From Eubacterium maltosivorans (GTDB lineage Bacteria > Bacillota > Clostridia > Eubacteriales > Eubacteriaceae), in the NCBI RefSeq assembly GCF_002441855.2, contig NZ_CP029487.1, forward strand, positions 4,080,349 to 4,144,348: a DNA stretch of 64,000 bases, read 5' to 3'. The position numbers and the translations under genes were made by a program. Positions 8,878-18,288 of this stretch are shown here, one piece after another (within the stretch, counting starts at the first letter, position 1; each line of letters opens with the position of its first letter). The notes under the pieces are model-generated. The model saw only the letters and a program-made list of their open reading frames with translations. It ran no database searches and was not told the origin of the DNA.

Positions 8878-11055
8878 ATGGCGAACGAAGCAATAGAACA
8901 TAAAATTGATAGCTTAATCGAACTTGTGAAAAAGAACAATCCGGATGCAGAGACTGAAATGATTTTAAAGGCGTACCACTTGGCGGACGGGGCCCATAAG
9001 GACCAGAAGCGTCTGTCAGGCGAGGCCTATATCATCCATCCTGTTTCGGTTGCGTATATTTTAGCAGAGTATAAGATGGATACGGAAACCATAGTTGCTG
9101 CCATTTTGCACGATGTGATCGAGGACACCTCGTATACTTACGATGATATTAAGGAGATGTTCAACGAGCAGGTAGCTGACTTGGTTGAGGGCGTTACAAA
9201 AATCGGTAAGATTGAGTATCAGTCAAAGGAAGAAAGCCAGGCTGAGAACCTCCGCAAAATGGTTCTCGCAATGTCCAAGGACATACGCGTTATTCTGATC
9301 AAGCTTGTGGACCGTCTGCACAACATGCGGACTCTGGAGTATATGAAAGAGTCCAAGCAGATTGAAAAATCCAGAGAAACGCTGGATATATATGCACCCA
9401 TTGCCAACCGTCTGGGGATACAGACCATCAAGGCAGAGCTTGAAGACCTTGCCCTGAAATATCTGGACCCTGACGGCTACTACGACCTTGTAAAAAAGGT
9501 CAAGATGAAAAAGCAGTCGCGCGAGGAATATATCAATAAGGTCATTAAGATTTTGGAGAAAAAAATTGATGAAGTAGGCATCGAAGCAAAAATTTATGGC
9601 CGCTCTAAGCATTTTTACTCCATCTACAGGAAAATGAAGGCTCAGAACCGTAACTTTGACGAGATCTATGACCTTATCGCCGTGCGTGTAATTGTGGATA
9701 GCGTAAAGGACTGCTACGGTGTTTTGGGGATTGTCCATACTCAGTGGAAGCCTATTCCCGGACGCTTTAAGGACTATATTGCAATGCCGAAACCCAATAT
9801 GTACCAGTCGATTCATACAACGGTTATCGGGCCAAACGGCGATCCTTTCGAGATCCAGATCCGGACCAAGGAAATGCATGAAACAGCAGAGTATGGGATT
9901 GCTGCGCACTGGAAATACAAAGAAGGTATCACCGACAGCAGCAACAAGGAGCTTCGGTATGAAAATAAGATGTCTTGGCTCCGCCAGATTCTTGAGTGGC
10001 AGAAGGAGCTGGATAACGCCAACGACCTGGTGGAAACCATCAAGGTAGACCTGCTCAATGAGGAGGTCTATGTATTTACGCCGCAGGGCAAGGTGGTTGA
10101 GCTGCCAATGGGCTCCTGTCCGCTGGATTTCGCCTATCGCATCCACAGCGACGTGGGGAATTCCTGCGTCGGCGCCAAGGTTAACGGTAAAATTGTCCCC
10201 CTTAATTATACACTGAACAATGGGGACATTGTGGAGATTATGACCTCCAAAAATTCAAACGGTCCAAGCCGTGACTGGCTCAACTTTACCAAGAGTGCCC
10301 ATGCCCGCAATAAAATACGGCAGTATTTTAAAAAAGAAGAAAAAGAAGAAAATATTGCCAAGGGTAAGACCATGCTGGAGCGTGAAATCAAGCGCGAAGG
10401 CCTTCAGGACACAAAGCTTCTGAACACAAGTGAGCTGGAAGTGGTCAGCGATAAAATGGGTTATAAGACCCTCAGCGATTTTTATGCTGCCATTGGCTAC
10501 AGCGGTGTGAAAATAGGCACCGTTTTGCAGAAAATGCGGATGCTTTTCCCCAGGGAGTTCCCAGAGCCCGAGGAAGAAGTGGTTATTAAAAAGACTGCTA
10601 AGCTCAAGAAATCTAACAGCAGCGTTATCGTGGCAGGACACAACGAAATCGACGTGCGTTTTTCCAAATGCTGTAACCCTGTGCCGGGAGACAAAATTGT
10701 GGGGTATATAACAGTTGGCAGAGGGATCTCAGTGCACCGGACCGATTGCCCTAACGTGCTGGGAATGACAGATCCCAGCCGTATTGTCGATGTTGAGTGG
10801 AACAAGTTTGGCATTGGCGGCAGCTTTACGGCTGAAATTCAGATTAAGGCCCGCGAAAAACAGGGTCTGCTTATTGAAATCTCTAAGATTTTCCTTGAGA
10901 TGAATATCCCGCTGACAGCCTTAACCGCCAGAAATGAGAAGGGCGAGTTCGACTATTTCTCCGCGACCTTTGAGGTAAAGACAAGGAGAGAACTTAATCT
11001 CCTCATTAAAAATCTAAATAAAATACCGGAAATTATCAGTATTCACCGTGTATAG
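8878..11055 (+). CDS. relA: Bifunctional (p)ppGpp synthetase/hydrolase (Rel)
   Basis: This enzyme makes and degrades the stringent-response alarmone (p)ppGpp. With the ATG at 8878 (AGGTGGG seven bases upstream) it has 725 residues. Domains in order are the HD hydrolase with HDVIEDT at about residue 78, the RelA/SpoT synthetase ([19 protein letters not shown] at about 300), the TGS domain ([14 protein letters not shown] at about 397), a zinc-finger/helical region with KCCNPVPGD, and a C-terminal ACT domain. An intact HD motif means both activities are likely. An upstream in-frame GTG at 8866 lies inside the ribosome site and was rejected. dtd follows after eight bases. Confidence 0.96.
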   Translation: MANEAIEHKIDSLIELVKKNNPDAETEMILKAYHLADGAHKDQKRLSGEAYIIHPVSVAYILAEYKMDTETIVAAILHDVIEDTSYTYDDIKEMFNEQVADLVEGVTKIGKIEYQSKEESQAENLRKMVLAMSKDIRVILIKLVDRLHNMRTLEYMKESKQIEKSRETLDIYAPIANRLGIQTIKAELEDLALKYLDPDGYYDLVKKVKMKKQSREEYINKVIKILEKKIDEVGIEAKIYGRSKHFYSIYRKMKAQNRNFDEIYDLIAVRVIVDSVKDCYGVLGIVHTQWKPIPGRFKDYIAMPKPNMYQSIHTTVIGPNGDPFEIQIRTKEMHETAEYGIAAHWKYKEGITDSSNKELRYENKMSWLRQILEWQKELDNANDLVETIKVDLLNEEVYVFTPQGKVVELPMGSCPLDFAYRIHSDVGNSCVGAKVNGKIVPLNYTLNNGDIVEIMTSKNSNGPSRDWLNFTKSAHARNKIRQYFKKEEKEENIAKGKTMLEREIKREGLQDTKLLNTSELEVVSDKMGYKTLSDFYAAIGYSGVKIGTVLQKMRMLFPREFPEPEEEVVIKKTAKLKKSNSSVIVAGHNEIDVRFSKCCNPVPGDKIVGYITVGRGISVHRTDCPNVLGMTDPSRIVDVEWNKFGIGGSFTAEIQIKAREKQGLLIEISKIFLEMNIPLTALTARNEKGEFDYFSATFEVKTRRELNLLIKNLNKIPEIISIHRV

Positions 11056-11063
11056 GAGCGAAT

Positions 11064-11516
11064 ATGAGAGCAGTTATTCAACGTGTAAAAGCATCTGAAG
11101 TCAAGGTGGGTGACCAGGTGATCGGCTCCATTGGCCGTGGCTTTAACCTCTTGTTGGGTATAAAGGAAGACGACACAGAAAAGGATATGGACTATATTAT
11201 CCAGAAGACCGTAAACCTGCGCGTATTTGAGGATGATGAGGGAAAGATGAACCTCTCGCTTATGGACGTGGGGGGCGAGCTGCTGGTTGTCTCGCAGTTT
11301 ACCCTTTATGGCGACTGCCGCAAAGGGCGCAGGCCGAGCTTTTCCAAAAGCGGTCCTGTGGACGCGGCAAAGGCCAAGTATGAGCTCTTTCTGGAAAAGC
11401 TGAGGAAGGAACCAGTCGCCAAAATAGAGACTGGAGAGTTTCAGGCAGAAATGGAGGTATCCATTGTCAACGACGGTCCGGTAACCCTTTTGCTGGACAG
11501 CGAAAAACAGTTTTAG
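11064..11516 (+). CDS. dtd: D-aminoacyl-tRNA deacylase
   Basis: Dtd hydrolyses D-aminoacyl-tRNA, which prevents toxic mischarging. The 150-residue length and the two family signatures, [17 protein letters not shown] in the middle and VNDGPVT near the C-terminus, identify it. It is downstream of rel in the classical rel-dtd order and upstream of an MBL hydrolase, with short spacing, and probably in one operon. Confidence 0.96.
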   Translation: MRAVIQRVKASEVKVGDQVIGSIGRGFNLLLGIKEDDTEKDMDYIIQKTVNLRVFEDDEGKMNLSLMDVGGELLVVSQFTLYGDCRKGRRPSFSKSGPVDAAKAKYELFLEKLRKEPVAKIETGEFQAEMEVSIVNDGPVTLLLDSEKQF

Positions 11517-11527
11517 GAGAATTAATT

Positions 11528-12157
11528 ATGATGAAAATAGTAAAATTAGTGGTAGGTCCAATGGCCTCCAACTGCTATATCGCCTGGGATGAGGACACAA
11601 AGGACGCGGTTATTATCGATCCGGGCTTTGAGGATGACCGCATTATGGAAACCGTGGAAAAACATGGTTTAACGGTTGATAAAATTCTGTTGACTCACGG
11701 TCATTTTGACCATATAGGCGGCCTGGAAAAAACCAAAGCTCAGACTGGAGCAAAGGTCTATATTTATGCGGATGATGCAGATGCGTTGACGTCGGCAGGT
11801 AAAAATTTGTCTACTATGGTAGGGCAGCCTATGAATCCCGGGCCGGCAGATGTATTGCTTCATGACGGGGATGAAGTGGAAATCGGCCCGAATATTAAGC
11901 TGACCACTATTCATACACCGGGGCACACTGTAGGGAGCTGTTGCTTTGTGGGCGAGGATGTGATCTTTTCAGGAGATACTCTGTTTGAAGGCTCTATTGG
12001 AAGAACCGATTTTCCAGGCGGAAGCTATGAAGATATGATGAAGTCATTAACCCGCCTCATGACCTACGATGACGATATGACCGTACTGCCAGGTCATGGA
12101 GAAAATACAGATATCGCCTACGAGAGAGCGCGGAATCCTTTTATCGCCAGAGGTTAA
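11528..12157 (+). CDS. MBL-fold metal-dependent hydrolase (glyoxalase II-like)
   Basis: This 209-residue single-domain metallo-beta-lactamase-fold protein has the metal motif THGHFDHIGG at about residues 56-65, with the later ligands in HTPGHTVGS, FSGDTLF and LPGHG. The size and motifs fit the YqgX/GloB-like group found after rel-dtd in Firmicutes. The natural substrate is not known from sequence; thioester hydrolysis is a family guess. A second ATG three bases inside (11531) could be the start. Confidence 0.88.
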   Translation: MMKIVKLVVGPMASNCYIAWDEDTKDAVIIDPGFEDDRIMETVEKHGLTVDKILLTHGHFDHIGGLEKTKAQTGAKVYIYADDADALTSAGKNLSTMVGQPMNPGPADVLLHDGDEVEIGPNIKLTTIHTPGHTVGSCCFVGEDVIFSGDTLFEGSIGRTDFPGGSYEDMMKSLTRLMTYDDDMTVLPGHGENTDIAYERARNPFIARG

Positions 12158-12160
12158 CCC

Positions 12161-13606
12161 TTGGAGAAACTAAGTTTTACACTGGCAGACCGCCTTTATG
12201 AATATCCCTGCTTTGAGCTGTACCAGCAGTTCAGGCCCGAGATTCCTGTTGTTTTTAACGAGGTGCTCGAGAACCGTATCGACGTAGATTTTAGCGGAGA
12301 GGCACTGGTGCTCACAGCGGTGGAAAAAGGCGAAGTGGTTCTGCAAAAAGAATATGACTATCAAAAGAAACCCCTGGATAAACAATCCTTCAAAGGGTTT
12401 CTTTATCTATTTCTGTGTGAATTATTCGGGCATACTCTGGACTGGGGAACAATGACTGGCATCAAGCCGGTCAAAATGGCCCATAACTTGTTAAAAGAAG
12501 GGTTGTCACCCATACAGGTAAAACAGAACCTGATGGAAAAATACCAGGCCTCAGAAGGTAAAATTGAGCTGATAACTGGCATCGCTCAGAGAGAGATGGG
12601 GATTATTTATCCTCTGAGCCGTAAGAAGGTGAGCGTATATGTAGGAATTCCTCTGTGCATTGCCAAATGTGCCTACTGCTCCTTTATCTCAACCGTTGCG
12701 GATAAAAAACGGACTATTGTGGCAGAGTACCTGGAAAATCTGCTGTATGAGGTGCGTCTGACCGGGCATTATCTTAAAGAAAAAGGCATTGTGGCCGATA
12801 CCCTGTATATCGGCGGCGGAACGCCCTCTATTTTGGATGAGACACAGCTGGAAACATTGTTGACAGCTCTTGATGAGGCGTTAGATCTGCGCTGTCTCAG
12901 AGAATACACCTTTGAAGCCGGACGGCCCGAAACCACAAACCGCCGGAAACTGGAAATACTCAAAGCACACGGTGTAGATCGAGTCTGTCTTAATCCTCAG
13001 ACCATGAATGCAGATACACTGACGGCGGTAAACCGAAATTATCCGCCTCAGGCTATTTTAGAGGCATATGACACTATCCGCCATGTGGGTTTTGAGAGTG
13101 TAAATATGGATTTGATTTTAGGCCTGAACCGCGAAAGTGAAGAGACCTTTATGAGCTCATTGGATCAGGTCATCGCTTTGCGACCTGAAAATATCACAAT
13201 ACATTGTCTGGCTGTCAAAAAAGGCTCCGCCATAAAAACAGCCACTGGCCGACAGGTAGAAAATCCTTATTCAAAGGTTTTCTGTGCCGATATTCAAAAG
13301 GAACTGGGACGCAAAGGGTATCGGCCTTATTATCTGTACCGTCAGAAATACACACAGGGAAATGGTGAAAATATTGGCTACTGTCTGGAGGGAAAAGAAG
13401 GCATTTACAATATCCTCATGATGGCCGAAAAGCAGTCCATTATCGGTATTGGAGCGGGTTCTTCCGGTAAGCTTTACGTACCGGAGACCGATCGTTTTGA
13501 CCGTATTTTTACTGTAAAAGACGTTAAGACCTACAACGAGCGCACAGAAAATATCATGGGAAAAAAGATGGCGCAGTATGAAGCTTTTTTCAATGATAGG
13601 GTATAA
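12161..13606 (+). CDS. hemZ: Coproporphyrinogen dehydrogenase HemZ (radical SAM, HemN-like)
   Basis: This is a 481-residue HemN-family radical SAM protein. The [4Fe-4S]-SAM motif CIAKCAYC is at residues 166-173, preceded by a roughly 160-residue N-terminal region typical of HemZ, and the SAM-binding GGGTPS follows. HemZ is assigned to oxygen-independent coproporphyrinogen III oxidation, but HemN-like proteins also include heme chaperones and methyltransferases. The TTG start is three bases after the preceding stop with AGAGG upstream. The position after rel, dtd and the MBL gene is conserved in many clostridia. Confidence 0.87.
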   Translation: MEKLSFTLADRLYEYPCFELYQQFRPEIPVVFNEVLENRIDVDFSGEALVLTAVEKGEVVLQKEYDYQKKPLDKQSFKGFLYLFLCELFGHTLDWGTMTGIKPVKMAHNLLKEGLSPIQVKQNLMEKYQASEGKIELITGIAQREMGIIYPLSRKKVSVYVGIPLCIAKCAYCSFISTVADKKRTIVAEYLENLLYEVRLTGHYLKEKGIVADTLYIGGGTPSILDETQLETLLTALDEALDLRCLREYTFEAGRPETTNRRKLEILKAHGVDRVCLNPQTMNADTLTAVNRNYPPQAILEAYDTIRHVGFESVNMDLILGLNRESEETFMSSLDQVIALRPENITIHCLAVKKGSAIKTATGRQVENPYSKVFCADIQKELGRKGYRPYYLYRQKYTQGNGENIGYCLEGKEGIYNILMMAEKQSIIGIGAGSSGKLYVPETDRFDRIFTVKDVKTYNERTENIMGKKMAQYEAFFNDRV

Positions 13607-13632
13607 AACAAATAAAAATGGAAGTGATAAAT

Positions 13633-14073
13633 ATGATTTTTATTGAAATGACAGAAAAACACTTGAAGGAAGCCTCAAAGCTTTTTTCCCAGGCCTTTAA
13701 TACACCACCCTGGAAGGACTGCTGGACGCCTGAGCGCGCGGAAAAACGCCTGGAGCTTATGCTTTCCAACAACAGTGCCAGTGCCATGGTAGCTCTCGAT
13801 GACCATGAGTACATCGTCGGAATGATTTTGGGTGACTATGAGTACGAGGATACTAAAATGGCCTTCCAAATTAAGGAGTTCTGTGTAGATGTCAAGCATA
13901 AGGGAAAGGGCATTGGTACCCGCCTTCTGGATGAAATGACCGAGCATGTAAAAAAGAACGGTGTGGAGGAAATTATTCTAATGACCCTGAGAGCACCAGA
14001 AACCCACGAGTTTTATAAAAGCCTTGGCTATTCTGATGTAGATGAGTGGCTGATGACGCATAAAGAGCTGTAA
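13633..14073 (+). CDS. GNAT-family N-acetyltransferase
   Basis: This 146-residue acetyl-CoA-dependent acyltransferase has the GNAT core FQIKEFCVDVKHKGKGIGTRLL, which contains the pyrophosphate-binding Q/RxxGxG/A type loop (KGKGIG), followed by the helix and the ETHEFYKSLGY end motif. The substrate is unknown. The start is placed at 13633 because GGAAGTG lies six bases upstream; an in-frame ATG at 13618 overlaps that site. It ends before a terminator. Confidence 0.87.
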   Translation: MIFIEMTEKHLKEASKLFSQAFNTPPWKDCWTPERAEKRLELMLSNNSASAMVALDDHEYIVGMILGDYEYEDTKMAFQIKEFCVDVKHKGKGIGTRLLDEMTEHVKKNGVEEIILMTLRAPETHEFYKSLGYSDVDEWLMTHKEL

Positions 14074-14082
14074 ATATTATAC

Positions 14083-14117
14083 GATCTGCCCCAGGTAAAA
14101 GCGGCAGGTCTTTTTTA
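14083..14117 (+). terminator. Intrinsic terminator after GNAT gene
   Basis: An 8-bp stem (GATCTGCC at 14083-14090, GGCAGGTC at 14103-14110, one G-T pair) is followed by six T. Confidence 0.88.
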
Positions 14118-14122
14118 TTCTC

Positions 14123-14181
14123 TTGACACAGGCGAGTATAAGTGGTACTATTTGACTAATAAAATAAAAATAGTCAAATAG
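14123..14181 (+). promoter_or_regulatory. Promoter and palindromic operator of the TetR-ABC exporter operon
   Basis: TTGACA (14123-14128) and TACTAT (14146-14151) are 17 bases apart. An 11-bp perfect inverted repeat, CTATTTGACTA at 14148-14158 and TAGTCAAATAG at 14171-14181 with a 12-base spacer, starts in the -10 box and covers the expected transcription start. A repressor bound there would block RNA polymerase. The next gene encodes a TetR protein, so self-repression is the simple reading (inference). Confidence 0.85.
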
Positions 14182-14197
14182 AAAAAGAGGGTTAAAA

Positions 14198-14797
14198 ATG
14201 CCAAGGCCTTATTCAGATCAGGAGCGGGCTTATATCCGCAAAAGGCTTCATGAGGAAGCTGTTTTATGCATTAAGCAGTATGGAATGCGCAAGACATCAG
14301 TCGATGAGCTAGTGCAACGGGTCAACATTCCCAAAGGTACCTTTTATTTGTTTTATCCTTCTAAGGAAATGCTTTTCTTTGAGGTTATAATGGACTTTCA
14401 CGATACTGTACAGGCAGAGGTTCTAAAAGCAGCTGGAGCATTGAAGGGCGATATGACTCCAGACGCATTGACAGATCTGCTTTTTCGGTTTTGTAAAATG
14501 GCGGACGACAGTGTCCTTGTGCCAATGATTGTGAGTGGCGATCTGGAACTGCTCATGCGCAGGCTGCCCGACGAAGTGGTAGCAGCGCACCAGGCCCAGG
14601 ATGATTTCAGCGTCCAACAGCTGGCAGCTATGCTGCCAGAAGCGGAGGGAAAAAATCTCGAGCTGTTTAGTGCCGCTTTAAGAGCAGTATTTTTACTGCT
14701 GCTGCATAAAAGAGAGATTGGCGCCCCAATGTTTGACGATGTGCTGAAAATGCTGCTGCGCGGTGTGTCAATTCAGCTTTTTGAGGAGAAAAAATGA
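14198..14797 (+). CDS. TetR/AcrR-family transcriptional regulator
   Basis: This 199-residue regulator has an N-terminal TetR helix-turn-helix (about residues 12-62, with KTSVDELVQRVNIPKGTFYLFYPSKEMLF) and a helical ligand-binding domain rich in hydrophobic residues. It is the first gene of an operon with an ABC ATPase (overlap ATGA) and two permeases. A perfect inverted repeat sits on the promoter upstream. By analogy with TetR-regulated exporters it probably represses its own operon until an unknown exported compound binds it. Confidence 0.92.
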   Translation: MPRPYSDQERAYIRKRLHEEAVLCIKQYGMRKTSVDELVQRVNIPKGTFYLFYPSKEMLFFEVIMDFHDTVQAEVLKAAGALKGDMTPDALTDLLFRFCKMADDSVLVPMIVSGDLELLMRRLPDEVVAAHQAQDDFSVQQLAAMLPEAEGKNLELFSAALRAVFLLLLHKREIGAPMFDDVLKMLLRGVSIQLFEEKK

Positions 14798-15639
14798 TTA
14801 AAGCAGAAAATCTAAGCTTTAGCTATACGCAGGTCCCCTTTATCAGGTCAATCAGCTTTGAGGTGGATAGAGGCGAGATTTTTGGTTTTTTAGGGCCGTC
14901 CGGCGCAGGGAAAAGCACACTGCAGAAAATCCTGACTGGTATTCTGCCCGGCTATAGCGGCAGCGCCGTGGTCAGCGGGAAAGAGGTTCGGAATCACGGC
15001 AACAGCTTTTATGAGCAGATCGGGGTGGATTTTGAGTTTCCAAGTTTTTATGAAAAAATGACCGCACGTGAGAACCTTGCCTTTTTTGGCTCTCTTTATA
15101 GAGGTCCGCTGCTGCCGATTGAGAAGCTTTTAGAAAGTGTTGGGCTGGAAAAGGACGGGGATAAAAAAGTATCGGCTTTTTCAAAAGGGATGAAGTCACG
15201 CCTGAATTTCGTCAAAGCTATCCGTCATAATCCAGATATTCTGTTTTTAGATGAACCTACAAGCGGCCTCGACCCGGTGAGCAGCAACCGTATGAAGAAT
15301 CTGATCAGAGAGCAGCGTAGTCAGGGAAAAGCGATTATACTGACGACCCACAATATGGAGGATGCCACAGAGCTTTGCGACCGAGTCGCATTTATCGTCG
15401 ATGGCGAGATGAAAGCAGTGGATACGCCGCACCGTCTGATTATGTCAAAAGGCGCTGCGAGAGTTACCTATTCTTATATGGACGGTGGGGAGAAAAGTGT
15501 ATCCTGCCCTCTCGAGGCACTGTCCGAGGATATTTTGCTTGCCTGGCTGATCAGCAACAACCGCCTGCTGTCTATACACAGCAGTGAGCCGACTCTCAAC
15601 GATATTTTTATTGAAATGACAGGGAGGGCGCTGCAATGA
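14794..15639 (+). CDS. ABC transporter ATP-binding protein
   Basis: This is a 281-residue ATPase of an ABC-2 type exporter. It has Walker A GPSGAGKST at about residues 35-43, a signature motif degenerated to FSKGM (canonical LSGGQ), Walker B ILFLDEPTSGLDP, and the switch histidine in LTTHNMEDA. Starts and stops overlap with the regulator upstream and the permease downstream, so the four genes are coupled. The export substrate is not predictable; relatives are annotated as drug or fluoroquinolone exporters. Confidence 0.93.
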   Translation: MIKAENLSFSYTQVPFIRSISFEVDRGEIFGFLGPSGAGKSTLQKILTGILPGYSGSAVVSGKEVRNHGNSFYEQIGVDFEFPSFYEKMTARENLAFFGSLYRGPLLPIEKLLESVGLEKDGDKKVSAFSKGMKSRLNFVKAIRHNPDILFLDEPTSGLDPVSSNRMKNLIREQRSQGKAIILTTHNMEDATELCDRVAFIVDGEMKAVDTPHRLIMSKGAARVTYSYMDGGEKSVSCPLEALSEDILLAWLISNNRLLSIHSSEPTLNDIFIEMTGRALQ

Positions 15640-16310
15640 GAATCGCAGGTCTTTTAAAAGGTGACATCTGCCAGCAATGGAAATACGGCTTTTATGGATT
15701 ATACCTGATTCTGACTGTGATCTATGCGGGCGTGTTGTCTATAATGCCTCCGGATTGGAAGGTGCCTGGCACTGCATTAATTATTTTTTCTGACCCTGCG
15801 GCGCTGGGGCTGTTCTTTATGGGTGCGGTCATTCTTCTGGAAAGGAGCCAGCGTGTGCTGGAATCCCTGGCTGTTTCACCGGTTCGCTCAGAGGAGTATA
15901 TTGTTTCAAAGGCATTATCGCTGTCACTGATCGGCACCTTGGCCGCGGCTGTGCTGGGTGTGGTAGGCGGCAGCCCGAGCCTGCCTCTTCTATGTATCGG
16001 CACATTTACAGGCGCGATGCTTTTCAGTATGGTGGGCCTGACGGCAGGCGCCAGAATTTCTACGCTTAATCAGTTTATACTGGTAACGGTTCCTGTTGAG
16101 CTGCTGATTTTTGGCCCTGCGATTTTATGGGTAGCTGGTTACCAGCCCTGGCTGCTCGGTCTGCACCCTGGTGTGGCGGTTTATCAGCTCATAAGCGGCA
16201 GTGTTCACTGGACGGCTCTCAGCCTGCTTTTGTGGCTGGCAATGGCATTTTTTGCGGCGCGAACCGCTTATATAAAGATGACCAGACATCTTGGAGGTGT
16301 GACGTTATGA
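15636..16310 (+). CDS. ABC-2 type transporter permease
   Basis: This 224-residue membrane protein has about six hydrophobic segments (for example GLYLILTVIYAGVLSIM near the N-terminus and LSLLLWLAMAFFAA near the C-terminus). There is a cytoplasmic loop with the ERSQRVLESLAVSPVRSEEYIVSKALS pattern typical of ABC-2 permeases just before a membrane helix. It overlaps the ATPase gene upstream by four bases and the second permease gene downstream by four bases. It presumably forms a heterodimeric channel with that neighbour. Confidence 0.88.
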   Translation: MRIAGLLKGDICQQWKYGFYGLYLILTVIYAGVLSIMPPDWKVPGTALIIFSDPAALGLFFMGAVILLERSQRVLESLAVSPVRSEEYIVSKALSLSLIGTLAAAVLGVVGGSPSLPLLCIGTFTGAMLFSMVGLTAGARISTLNQFILVTVPVELLIFGPAILWVAGYQPWLLGLHPGVAVYQLISGSVHWTALSLLLWLAMAFFAARTAYIKMTRHLGGVTL

Positions 16311-17014
16311 GAGCACTGAACCGTTCGTTTTGTTACTTTATTCGCCAGATCGCAGCGGACAAGATGCTGGTTATGGTTTGCGCAGCCCCGCTGCTCTGCG
16401 GAGCTTTTTTCCAGTTTGGGATTCCGGCGATGGAGCCATTGTTTATAAAATGGTTTGGCTTTGGTCTTGGGCCCTATTATTTATTGCTGGATCTGTTCCT
16501 TTCCGGGATCACTCCTTACATGCTTTGCTTTGTATCGGCTATGGTTATTCTGACCGAAGCTGACAGTCATATGAGTGTCTATCTCTGCGTTACACCAATC
16601 GGTAAAAAAGGATATCTGGCGTCACGGCTGTTTTTTCCCGCTGTGCTTTCCGGGCTGGTATCTTTTTGCGTTCTAACGGCTTTCAGGCTCTCGGTTGATT
16701 CAGCCCTTATAACGGCCGGTCTGTCCCTGCAGTCTGCAGTTTTGGGAATGCTGACAGCCATGCTCATTATCAGTCTCGCCTCCAACAAAGTGGAGGGTAT
16801 GGCAATCAGCAAGCTTTCGGGTCTGATACTGTTTGGTATGGTAATCCCTTTTGTGCTCAAAGGAAGCGGGAAATATGTTTTTGGCTTATTGCCATCTTTC
16901 TGGATTGCTCAGTGGGCCATAACGCCAGGCTTTGGTGCTATTCTTCTGTTTTCAGGGACATCTGTCCTCTGGTTTTTTGTGTTGTGGCGCCGTTTTTCAT
17001 TAAAGCTGACCTAG
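16307..17014 (+). CDS. ABC-2 type transporter permease (second subunit)
   Basis: This 235-residue hydrophobic protein has about six membrane helices. A loop with EADSHMSVYLCVTPIGKKGYLASRLFFPA matches the equivalent loop of the first permease. The start is the ATG at 16307, overlapping the previous stop and with a GGAGGTG site; longer in-frame extensions run through the upstream gene and were rejected. It closes the TetR-ATPase-permease-permease operon. No terminator is obvious before the next promoter. Confidence 0.88.
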   Translation: MRALNRSFCYFIRQIAADKMLVMVCAAPLLCGAFFQFGIPAMEPLFIKWFGFGLGPYYLLLDLFLSGITPYMLCFVSAMVILTEADSHMSVYLCVTPIGKKGYLASRLFFPAVLSGLVSFCVLTAFRLSVDSALITAGLSLQSAVLGMLTAMLIISLASNKVEGMAISKLSGLILFGMVIPFVLKGSGKYVFGLLPSFWIAQWAITPGFGAILLFSGTSVLWFFVLWRRFSLKLT

Positions 17015-17031
17015 AACAGGAGCCCAAAAAC

Positions 17032-17060
17032 TTGAAATTTTCCCTGTTTGGTGGTATCCT
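17032..17060 (+). promoter_or_regulatory. Likely promoter of the nitroreductase gene
   Basis: TTGAAA (17032-17037) and TATCCT (17055-17060) are separated by 17 bases, about 55 bases ahead of the start codon. Confidence 0.6.
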
Positions 17061-17114
17061 AAGAGCAATACTTGGCATCACAGATAAGATGAATACCAGG
17101 GAGAGGTGGTAAGG

Positions 17115-17933
17115 ATGAAAAAATCGGTAATTGAGGCAATGAAAGCCCGCCGTTCAATACGCAGCTATAGCAAGCGTCCCATGCACCACGCAGCAGAAGG
17201 GCAGCTTCAGGACTATCTGCGGCACATAGAGCATCCCTTTGATGCACGAATAAGAGTAGAATTAATTAAAAGCGGTGAATACCCCGGTAACCACCGACTT
17301 GGTACCTATGGGGTCATTAAAAACGCGCAGGCATTTTTTGCTGTATGCTGTGACCGGAGTGATTTTGCGGAGGAAGCCGTTGGATATGCCTTTGAAAAAG
17401 TTGTGCTTAAAAGCACGCAGCTGGGATTGGGAACCTGCTGGATCGGCGGAACCTTTAACAAAGGTGCCTTTGCCGATGCAGTTCAGCTGAAGGCAGACGA
17501 AATGCTGCCCATTGTATCGCCGGTCGGTCAGGCGTCTGCCAAACCGTCCATGGTTTCCAAAACCATGAGCAGGGTAACCAAGCAGCGCTCCAGGAAGCCG
17601 TTTGAGACTATCTTTTTTACAGACAACTGGAATATTCCGCTCACCTTAAAAAGCGCAGGTGAATTTGGCATTCCCCTTGAAATGGTGCGTCTGGCCCCAT
17701 CCTCAAGAAACTGCCAGCCGTGGCGGGTGCTCATTGCACCTGAGGGCGCGCACTTTTACCGTATGGCGCCGCGCAGCATGAACCGTATTGATCTTGGTAT
17801 TGCCCTGTGCCATTTTGATCTGGCCTGTCAGGAGCTTGGTATTGCCGGAGAGCTGAAAGTCATGCCGGACGCCGTTGTACATACACCTGAAAATGGATTC
17901 TATACCATGTCTTGGATGAGAAAGGAAGTGTAA
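17115..17933 (+). CDS. Nitroreductase-family protein
   Basis: This 272-residue FMN-dependent oxidoreductase family member begins MKKSVIEAMKARRSIRSY, the classical FMN-phosphate binding start of nitroreductases. It has the dimer and active-site region FEKVVLKSTQLGLGTCWIGG and a second half with RLAPSSRNCQPWRV. It is longer than minimal nitroreductases (about 200 residues) and matches the two-lobed clostridial group with a split nitroreductase fold. Substrate unknown. The start is at 17115, behind AGAGGTGG. A TfoX-C gene follows after two bases and should be co-translated. Confidence 0.88.
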   Translation: MKKSVIEAMKARRSIRSYSKRPMHHAAEGQLQDYLRHIEHPFDARIRVELIKSGEYPGNHRLGTYGVIKNAQAFFAVCCDRSDFAEEAVGYAFEKVVLKSTQLGLGTCWIGGTFNKGAFADAVQLKADEMLPIVSPVGQASAKPSMVSKTMSRVTKQRSRKPFETIFFTDNWNIPLTLKSAGEFGIPLEMVRLAPSSRNCQPWRVLIAPEGAHFYRMAPRSMNRIDLGIALCHFDLACQELGIAGELKVMPDAVVHTPENGFYTMSWMRKEV

Positions 17934-17935
17934 CG

Positions 17936-18187
17936 ATGTCACAATTGGAAAAGCTGCCGAATATTGGAAAAGTGGTTGCTGGAGAACTGGAGGCAGTCGG
18001 AATTGATACCCCGGAAAAGCTACGGGCAGCGGGAACGAAGGAAGCTTTTTTAAGATTAAAGCAGAATGATCCCAACTCCTGTCTGCATAAGCTTATGGGA
18101 CTGGAAGGCGCGATTCAGGGCGTTCGGAAGTATGATTTGCCCGATGAGGTAAAACAGGAGCTTAAGGATTGGTTTAACAGCCTTTAG
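17936..18187 (+). CDS. TfoX/Sxy C-terminal-domain protein
   Basis: This is an 83-residue protein made of only the helix-hairpin-helix-like TfoX C-terminal domain: LPNIGKVVAGELEAVGIDTPEKL followed by GTKEAFLRLK. In enterobacteria TfoX/Sxy is a competence regulator, but stand-alone C-terminal domains are common in Firmicutes and have no proven role. The ATG is two bases after the nitroreductase stop with AAGGAAGTG upstream. A paralogue lies at 49632-49910, also directly behind a flavin oxidoreductase gene. An IS element begins about 40 bases downstream. Confidence 0.85.
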   Translation: MSQLEKLPNIGKVVAGELEAVGIDTPEKLRAAGTKEAFLRLKQNDPNSCLHKLMGLEGAIQGVRKYDLPDEVKQELKDWFNSL

Positions 18188-18288
18188 GGTATCTGTTTAA
18201 AATATAAAAATAAGAGCCGCGGGACTTTTGATATGATCCCCCTTAAGTAGACAAGGTAAATAACCAAAATCTACTTAGGGGGGATTTT

